64,000 nucleotides of DNA, taken from positions 24,157,683-24,221,682 of the forward strand of contig CM040972.1 in the NCBI GenBank assembly GCA_022985045.1, in the 5' to 3' direction. Shown here in pieces: positions 57,408 to 64,000 of this stretch. Positions within the stretch are counted from its first letter, which is position 1; each line of letters opens with the position of its first letter. The notes below the pieces were generated by a model. That model saw nothing but the letters and a program-made list of their open reading frames with translations. It was not told where the DNA came from and made no database searches. This DNA comes from Macadamia tetraphylla (lineage: Eukaryota; Streptophyta; Magnoliopsida; Proteales; Proteaceae). A program made the translations under genes and the position numbers.

Positions 57408-58310
57408 ATGAGCTCGTTAGATGAGATGTTGAGGAAATGGACCTTGGACATGAATATGAGGGTGCCAAGATTGCTGGAATCCATGAATGTGTCATTTCTC
57501 GATCGGATTGGGTGTGTGAAATTACATCACCAATTACTTTAGCAGGTTTCTCAACACTGGGATGCCAATCTGCATGTATTTCAGTTTGGATTAGTAGAGA
57601 TCTGCCCAACTCTCGAAGAATTCTGAGTTTGTATGTTATAAAGGTAGGTTATTCCAACCACCTTTGAAGAAAGATTATTCAAAAGAAATTCAGGACTTCT
57701 TCGGATGGAAAGAAGAGGAAATGAAGCAATTTGTTAGGTATGGGAAGATTGACATTCTGAAGGTGGCCCAGATCTTTGTCCGATATCTACTAATGGGAGG
57801 AATCCATCAGCAAAGATCACAGGATGCTTATTTACTTTGCATGATAGCTCGCTATGTTCTCCGAACTCCTAGGCATGGTACACCGCCCGTTTTGATTAAG
57901 GTGGTAAAACAGTTGACGAAGGCATATGACATAATCCCTATGGTTCTTGCAGAACCATTCAAGGGATTCGATGACATAAGCCATGGCCATAGATTTGGAC
58001 TAGATAATTATCAAGGAGTCCTGCTATTTTTCAAATTTGGCTCCTTAAAAGTTGAAATTAACTAAGCCATTAAAAGGAGGCCCATTTAGTGCTCTTTCCT
58101 ACCAGGGTAAGAGGGAAGTTCCAAACTTCAACCTCATCACTGACTGGGAAAGGTACTTCCAAGAAAGGACTGTGTAAGATATCGCGTGGAGGTGCCCAGG
58201 GAGGCCACAGGAAGATTTTCTGATGAAGGCCCTTGGCTACAATTACGTCAGGTTAATGGGATTCACTCACACATCCTTTTACCTGCCTACGTACATCAGC
58301 CAATAATATA
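57408..58310 (+). pseudogene. DUF7745-like ORF of Tat-C
   Basis: Start MSSLDEMLRKWTLDMNM at 57408. Then VPRLLESMNVSFLDRI, HWDANLHVFQFG and VEICPTLEEF, with a TAG after HHQLL and a TGA after LEEF. After a short deletion the segment 57664-58065 is open for 133 codons: KEIQDFFGWKEEEMKQF, DAYLLCMIARYVLRTP, IIPMVLAEPFKGFDDIS and HRFGLDNYQGVLLFF. A C-terminal part reaches FTHTSFYLPTYISQQYRL near 58310. No intron is apparent, as expected for a sense-strand gene in a retroelement. Family assignment (DUF7745) is by recalled similarity; role unknown. Confidence 0.62.
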
Positions 58311-58539
58311 GGCTCGAGGTGATTTTTGTGTTATCCTGATTATTCTAATTATGATTTGATTTGTGGAATTGATTATGCCTAAACATTGCAAACCACAAAC
58401 AAAAAAAAAAAAAAAAAATTTCTCTTTGTGTCAAAGATAGATTTCCACTCATAAGATACCAAAATAAAAGGGGGAGGGAAAAAGAAAAAGAAAATATATA
58501 CATGTGTTTACACTTACAGGAACTACAGGAACAAGTCTC
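58311..58539. other. Spacer between sense DUF7745-like and antisense PMD regions (Tat-C)
   Basis: AT-rich, with an A run at 58400-58418 (a poly-A signal or tract for the sense ORF is possible) and AAAATAAAAG. No ORF. It corresponds to 38641-38860. Confidence 0.4.
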
Positions 58540-60703
58540 TAAGGAGTAAAGTCATCATCTGAACCATACTCTGAGTCACCCCTAGGGAGTACTAGGGAAC
58601 TCGGGGATGCTACTTCGGCCGGATCCAGCCTTTGTGTCATATCTTGAATCAGTGCATCCTGCTCGTAGGAACTGACTTGGCTCTCCAAAGCGACGATCCT
58701 TCCATCTTAAGGAATACAGGAAAGGATCAAGAAGAAGAAGAATGAAAGAAGAAGGGCAAAAGGAAAAAAAGAGAAAAGTGGAAAATACCTTGGCAATAAT
58801 CGTCTCACACAGGCCATAATGCATCCTCCTAATCTTAGAATAGACCTCCGAAGACACCTGAGAAAGAACATATCAGCTAAAGGAAGTTAAGAGTCAATTG
58901 ATGGATGATCAGATACTCACATAGTCATAAGGAATGGGCAACCCAAGGGAAGCATCTACATTTGTGTTCCGCTCCAGAAGATGAGGAAGCCTGGGGTTGG
59001 CTGAGTTGGGATAGCACCTAGCAAGAAAGCCATGGAAGGGGATGTTGGCTACTCTGAGAGACCCACTAGCACTAGTAGAGGGTCCAGCTTGCAAAGGATC
59101 AACAACACTAACATGCAACTGAACAGTAGAAGGGTCTACACGTCGTGTTCTCCCCTGAAAGAACATCAGTTAAGACCAAAACAAAAGAAGTTGAAGTATG
59201 AAGAAAATACTCAAGAAAAGGCAACATACCACTAGACCATTAGGACCAAGAGGGCTACATACTGTCTCTACCTCTAGGAAAGCTCCATTGGCCAAACTCT
59301 TAATCTCATCTATAGGGATGATCTCTAGGCAATGCATGGTGGGTGGAGGAAGACAGGGAGAGAGATGTGACTGGAGATTAGACTACTGGGGCATGACTCT
59401 CTCTCCTAGGTACTAGACATGGCCCCATATGCCTTGGAACATGACTCGATTCTCAAATAAGCATCTGGTCATGACAATTTTCATCAGAGTCTGGAGATAC
59501 GAGAGACTAGAATGGCCTCCAAGTGACCTGTAAATCCAAGGAAAAATAAGTACAACACAGGACAAAAGGAAGTTTAGTGTCAAATATGGTGTACCTCAGT
59601 AAGACCATTCAGAATAGAACGAGCAATGTCCCCGGAGAATGACGTCAGGCCTTAAGCAATTGATTCTCTCCACACATTGTAGCTATGGGGAAGAAAAATG
59701 CCTGAGGATCTCTCAGTTTGGGAGCTATAATCTCTAGGTGCTCAAAGCACCAGGGCTGTTTTAAAAGATCAAAGTAAGGAAATGCAATCCAAATGAATGA
59801 AAGGGAATAAGTACAAGGATGCAAATTACCTGAAGGATGTAGCCCGCTCCCTTAAGACCTCGGTCTCCATATGACAACAGGTCTAGGGTCCGCAAGAGGT
59901 ATGCGTAGGCAGCCCCACCCCAGTCCCAAAAAATCTACAGCTTGAAGATCCTAGAAGAAGTACACCAACTGGGCCATGTTGCCAGGGTTTACCCACAGGT
60001 TGGTTCTCCACCATCATGCACTGATATCCCCAAGATGAATGTGTGCCTGATCAGCCACAATAGTAATACCTATTAGGACCTCAAACTCCCTGGCTGTCGG
60101 AGTCTTGGGAAGGGTAATGGCTCTACCCCCAAATGGAATGCCCATCAAAGCGTAAAAGCACAGAGGCATGAGGGTAATCTTGCCAACAGGAAGATGAAAT
60201 GAGTGAGTAATCGGCCACCACCGCTCCATCAAGGCCGCTACTAGTGCCGGATTGAATTTTTGGGCCTTTATAAAAGCTAATCATTTCAAGCAGAAGGCGT
60301 CGACCATCTCCTTCACTTTACGAGGAAGTATCCTATATTATGACCGAACCTTGTTCGGGTGCCCATACACGGCCAAAGTAGGTGGTTCCCTCCCCTTATG
60401 CTAATGGAAATAAAGAATATGAAAAAAAATAATAATAAAATAAAAAAACAAAAAACAACATAAAAATAAAATGATAGTAAAAAGAAAAAAAGAACAAAAC
60501 AAAAATAAAAGATGAGCAAAAATAAATGAGCAAATGTAAAGGCTTACCCAAGAACCCCATATGGAGTTGCAGATGTGGTTTCGACTGTTGTGAAGAGTCT
60601 GCCCGTAGTACCAATCGACGAAACCCTCATCCCTTTGGGAGGAACTATTACAACCCTCCAGCTGGATTTCTCCACAAGTCTTTCTCTTTCTTCTTTCAGC
60701 CAT
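58540..60703 (-). pseudogene. Antisense PMD-type gene of Tat-C, seven exons
   Basis: Gene model on the minus strand, each junction matched in Tat-B: exon 1 60703-60548 (MAERRKRKTCGE, ending TGG|GTAAGCC); intron 1 60547-60401; exon 2 60400-59830 with ALMERWWPITHSFHLPVGKI and CFYALMGIPFGGRAITL; intron 2 59829-59756; exon 3 59755-59595; intron 3 59594-59528; exon 4 59527-59230; intron 4 59229-59155; exon 5 59154-58921 (STVQLHVSVVDPLQAGPSTS); intron 5 58920-58858; exon 6 58857-58789 (VSSEVYSKIRRMHYGLCETI); intron 6 58788-58706; exon 7 to about 58540 (ALESQVSSYEQDALIQDM). Total coding length is about 550 codons. Exon 2 carries the plant mobile domain signature. Stops in exons 2-4 show decay. Confidence 0.72.
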
Positions 60704-61089
60704 ATTTTCCAAAATCACAAAAGAGCCTCAAAAAGTTTTCCACTTTGCACAAAAGCCCACAAGAATGTCAAATTCTCTAAATGACTCCTTCCTCAAGAAC
60801 TATGAAGATCTTCAAGAGAAAGATGAAGAACTTCAAAGAAGATCGGAAGATATTCAAAAAAAAATTGAAGAAACTCGGAAAGATGCAAAATGGTTTGGAT
60901 CTTCAAGAAGATTTCAAAAACCCGAAGTCACTCACTCACAAATCGTTCCCCCACTTAGAAAAGTTAGAATGATGAATAAACAAGGGGGGGGACCATTTTA
61001 TGGGTAAATTTTTTTTTTAAGATTCCAAATCAAGGCTCAAAGTTTAAAGTTCAAACTCCAAGATTCTAAATCAAGAACCAAGTTTCATG
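60704..61089 (-). promoter_or_regulatory. 5' UTR and presumed promoter of the antisense PMD gene (Tat-C)
   Basis: The TATA-like ATAAAATGG is at 61001-60993 (minus), followed by a C run, then repeated CTTCTTGAAG/CTTCGAAGTTC-like words to the ATG. The layout matches Tat-B 22126-22433. The plus-strand open frames here (for example 60765-61007) come from GAAGATCTTCAA-type repeats. Confidence 0.4.
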
Positions 61090-61282
61090 GTGGCCCAATT
61101 TCATTGACCCAGCCCCAGGTGGCCCAATCTCATTAACCTGACCCCAGGTGGCCCAATCTCATTGAACCAGCACCAGGTGGCCCAATTTCCTTAACCCGAC
61201 CCCAAGTGGCCCAATTGCATTTACTCGGGCCTAGGTGGTCCAATCTCTTTATATCGGCTCTGAGTGACCCGATCTCATAGAC
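61090..61282 (+). repeat. 29-bp tandem array in the Tat-C 3' UTR, seven units
   Basis: Units start at 61090, 61119, 61148, 61177, 61206, 61235 and 61264, exactly 29 bp apart, with the core GGTGGCCCAATCTCATT. Only one or two related units are seen in Tat-B (near 21715-21735). Confidence 0.9.
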
Positions 61283-61650
61283 TAAACTCCCTGAACTGGC
61301 ACATGCAAAACCCAGTTAAGAAAAATCCAATAATCAAATGTTTTAGCCTGTTACAAGATTGAAAGAGCAGCGAATTCCTCCTTTATAACCATCGGTCCCA
61401 AATAGCCTAGTCTGGTTAGAAAGAACCTGCCTGGAAGACCAGATAGCCCAGCTCGATTCGAAAGAACCCGCCTGGAAGACCAGATAGCCCAGCCCAGTTC
61501 GAAAGAACCCACCTGGAGAGCAAATTCCCTGAACTGGCACATGTAAATCCCAGCTAAGGAAAAATCAAAGATCAAAGTACTAACATCTTTTACAAGATTG
61601 GAAGAGTAGCAAATTCCTTTCTTACAATCGGCAACCCAAGTAAGTCCTAA
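61283..61650 (+). repeat. 41-bp array and flanking duplication in the Tat-C 3' UTR
   Basis: Three units 41 bp apart (AGAACCTGCCTGG at 61422, then related copies at 61463 and 61504), each with GACCAGATAGCCCAGC. They are flanked by two copies of CCCTGAACTGGCACATG (about 61290 and 61528) followed by similar AAATC/ACAAGATTG sequence. Confidence 0.8.
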
Positions 61651-61793
61651 AACTCTAAAGTAGTTGAGAGATATTATCTGTTGTATTTTTCAACTCCGTC
61701 ATTAATGAGTAAGATGATGGCAGTACATGATCCGGGTGACAAAATGTGGTTGTTCTTTTCATTGCCCTTCGGCCATTGGCACAGGCCTCGGCT
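61651..61793 (+). other. Tat-C 3' UTR next to the PPT
   Basis: Conserved with Tat-B 9577-9720 (inverted), including GGCACAGGCCTCGGC. No coding region. Confidence 0.6.
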
Positions 61794-61807
61794 AAAGAGG
61801 GGCATTT
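61794..61807 (+). other. Polypurine tract of Tat-C
   Basis: AAAGAGGGGCATTT directly before the LTR start TGTGGACATCC. Confidence 0.82.
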
Positions 61808-62438
61808 TGTGGACATCCAATTTTGTCACCCTCCTTCGGCTATGATGAAATGTGGATCTTGGATGCAACTTCTAACTTCTGATCAATAGAGATGATGATT
61901 GACCCAAATAACCCAGAAACATTCCCCACCTATCTGAAAACCCTAGAAACCCTCATGCAGGAGAGAAGAGGGTTAAATTTTAACTTTTTGTATACGAAGG
62001 AATCCGATTAATGTGACCATACGGATGGATAGTACTCAGAAATACGATTCTGATGATATGGCATGTCAAAATTAGACCGTCGGATCTCCCGTAATTATCG
62101 TTAGAAAATTACCCATACGTATGCTGCACGCGCTTGTTAATGGGCCAGCCCCCATGTATGCTATCCACATTGGCCAATAGGCCAGCCCGCACACATATTG
62201 CATGCCCTGGCCAGTAGGCTAGTCCACACGCCTTGCACTTGCCCCTGCACACCCTGCATGTACCCCTGCATCTATAGCCCGTGCGTCAGTTGGCTGCCCA
62301 TTGGCAGTAGCCCACCCACCCTGCTAGCAACTTGCTAGTAGTAGCCACGTGCTTGCAGCTCTTGCCGGCACCACACTGTTCTTGCTTGACCTATGAATAG
62401 CTCTTGGCACCATGCATTATGCCCACCTATGCTACCTG
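61808..62438 (+). repeat. 3' LTR of Tat-C, truncated
   Basis: Aligns with 41601-42125 of the 5' LTR (about 90% identical by eye, with extra C-rich low-complexity sequence) and is cut at 62439 by the Chromo-D LTR. The rest of U3, R and U5 should follow Chromo-D. Confidence 0.88.
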
Positions 62439-64000
62439 TGTCACACCCCGTTCACATAGAACCGGATTGGTGACCGAATTAACTTCGGTTAACCCAAACC
62501 TGCCAGGATCATCTGCTATAGTACCCCACCACAGCATACCCACATCCAAGATAAGTGTTCAAAAGTTCAGAAGAAGACTTAAATTACCAATAAATATCCC
62601 CAATATACTTGATACCCAAATTGTAGTATATAGATAAATACATGTGGGCCCGTAAGTATGATATTTACACAAAAACAATAACAATTTACGTATCAAGTAC
62701 ATAAAAGGGGAGGCCATCAAAAGAATCAAAAAGAAAAATCCTGTATGGTGTCATTACTGCGGTCCCGCAGCACAGCCCTCGCACATGCAATCAACACCGT
62801 GCTCATACTCCTCGGGGACCCACCAATACTCAATGGGAAACTCGACAGTGGGCCTGACTCTTGATCTTCAGGTGGGTGATCTGTAAAATCATCTACATAA
62901 GGTGTGCACGTGGGATGAGCTCACTAGCTCAATAAGTGAAAAGAAAAACCACACAAACAACCACATCCATATGCACTATATGCTATGCAATTCATTTTGA
63001 ATCTTATCCACCTAAACAACATTACTAAGTCTTAGGTTATGTGCTACTCACAACCACAGTGCGCGTATACCCCGGGTACGAGTCACGAACTCTATCTAAC
63101 GATACACCCATAGAGTTGTAGAAGAAGGCCCACCGTGAGTACTCAGAAAAGTAAAGCATGCCGACTACCGGCTCTCAACATAAAATTAAATGACAGAAAA
63201 GTAAAGGTGCCGACCCCGGTAATTTAAAAGCAGTACGATTGGCCCTCTTGAATATACCACTGAGGTTGCCGATTGTCCTAATGACCAATGCATGACCTGA
63301 AAATCGTGACCACTGCTTCCCCTCAAGTGATAACCCAGCACCTCAACCTCATGCTCCTATATGACAAAATACGATTGCATAGTACCACCGCATCCCATAC
63401 CACGGGCCGCCAATGCACTCGTTTCCAAGCCGACTATGGCGTCTAGTCTAATAATGCATCATACAAAGTAATCCAACTGTTCATCACATAAGTACATCAA
63501 TCATTTAACATTGAGAATGTAAGGCACAACACACATCATAAATTATTTGTTTAGAATGCACAAGCAATGCGTGCGAATAATATACGAGGATGACTAATCT
63601 ACACATAACTTGCATGATGGCATGGCTAGTCTAGATACAATTTAATGATGCAAAACAAGCCTTAAAATAAAGTCAATTGTCCTCTCCCCACTTACTTATT
63701 GGGTACAAAGGCTCACGTTCGGTACGGGTGAGATCCGGCGTGAGAGATGTAAATTCTAGTGGAACCTATCATAAGCGAATGAGGTTAGCATTTCACCACC
63801 TTGGGGTCAAAACTAACGAGGTTTGATGTTTAAATCATGTTTAAAATCATAAAAGAAGGTTGCCCGCCCGTTTTGGGCCCATTCGGGCTCAAAAATTCAA
63901 TTGGTGGGCCAGATACCCCACCTGTCATCGCCCGTCGGTCCAACAGGTAGGCCAAATAGCCCACCGGTTCAATCGGCGGGCCATAGGTGGGTGGGTTCAC
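62439..64000 (-). repeat. Chromo-D LTR, minus strand, runs off the window
   Basis: On the plus strand it starts TGTCACACCCCGTTCACATA, the inverse of the LTR end CGGGGTGTGACA, and aligns with the start of both Chromo-B LTRs. No PBS precedes it (no GATACCA on this strand), so it is the 3' LTR of a minus-strand element or a solo LTR. ACCTG at 62434-62438 is the expected target duplication. It includes a degenerate 28-bp repeat (63140-63215) and GGTGGGCC-type words near the window end. Confidence 0.85.

Larger units (their letters stand above)
41601..62438 (+). mobile_element. Tat-C: nearly complete Tat/Ogre-type element
   Basis: Order: 5' LTR, tRNA-Arg-type PBS, leader, gag, protease, linker, RT, RNase H, second archaeal-type RNase H, integrase, DUF7745-like ORF, antisense PMD gene, 3' UTR with tandem arrays, PPT, truncated 3' LTR. 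The internal region is 17.8 kb, about 14.5 kb without the solo LTR inserted at 51405-54708. Dual RNase H and very large size are known features of the Tat/Ogre lineage. The two LTRs look about 90% identical over the shared 500 bp. Every coding region carries stops. GAGAG at 41596-41600 is the expected left target duplication. Confidence 0.9.

Noticed and set aside
60401..60718. Hydrophobic minus-strand open frames at 60313-60718, possibly a membrane protein.
   Set aside because: They read through the T-rich intron 1 of the antisense PMD gene; the hydrophobicity comes from poly-T.

Overview
This window is plant nuclear DNA made almost entirely of nested LTR retrotransposons. I found no host gene, no rRNA or tRNA locus, no bacterial-type operon and no CRISPR array. 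The evidence for a plant is the set of lineages present, each recognised by ordered domains, primer-binding sites (PBS), polypurine tracts (PPT) and LTR ends: Ty3/gypsy Tat/Ogre-type, Athila-type, and chromoviruses of Tekay/Del type with a C-terminal chromodomain-like tail. Two captured plant-specific families are also present: plant mobile domain (PMD) and DUF7745-like. The density suggests a repeat-rich angiosperm genome; species cannot be assigned from this sequence.

Layout, using local names. Tat-A (+, 1-3267) is a truncated 3' end: integrase, DUF7745-like remnant and partial 3' LTR. It abuts Chromo-A (+, 3268-7525), which has a 5'-truncated LTR, Met-type PBS, leader and the start of gag. 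Chromo-A gag is cut at 7526 by Tat-B (-, 7526-40707). Tat-B carries 3' LTR, PPT, an 87-bp tandem array, an antisense PMD gene, a DUF7745-like region and the end of integrase. Athila-A (-, 10151-20928, perfect TSD ACAAT) sits in the tandem array of Tat-B. Chromo-B (-, 23154-37206) sits in exon 2 of the antisense PMD gene. An Athila-B LTR (+, 40708-41600) cuts the Tat-B integrase and is itself cut by Tat-C (+, 41601-62438). Tat-C is nearly complete: LTR, Arg-type PBS, gag, protease, RT, two RNase H regions, integrase, DUF7745-like ORF, antisense PMD gene, tandem arrays, PPT and 3' LTR. Tat-C contains a solo chromovirus-type LTR (51405-54708, TSD AGAAT/AGAAC). Its 3' LTR is cut at 62439 by a minus-strand chromovirus LTR (Chromo-D) that runs off the window.

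All pol regions have stops or frameshifts, and several have altered catalytic residues, so none looks autonomous. Many stops fit C-to-T decay of methylated sites (CGA to TGA, CAG to TAG, TGG to TGA). Judged by eye, Athila-A has the most similar LTR pair (about 97%), so it is the youngest insertion that can be dated here. The LTR pairs of Chromo-B and Tat-C look nearer 90%.

The most interesting system is the extra gene content of the Tat family. Downstream of integrase, Tat-B and Tat-C both carry a sense DUF7745-like ORF, then a PMD gene on the opposite strand. Aligning the two copies gives the same seven-exon, six-intron model, with matching splice junctions and similar intron lengths, and a shared TATA-like element about 300 bp upstream of the ATG. 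Antisense orientation would protect the introns from removal during retrotransposition. A second intron-containing antisense gene, resembling the putative plant transposon protein domain, lies in the 5' leader of Chromo-B.
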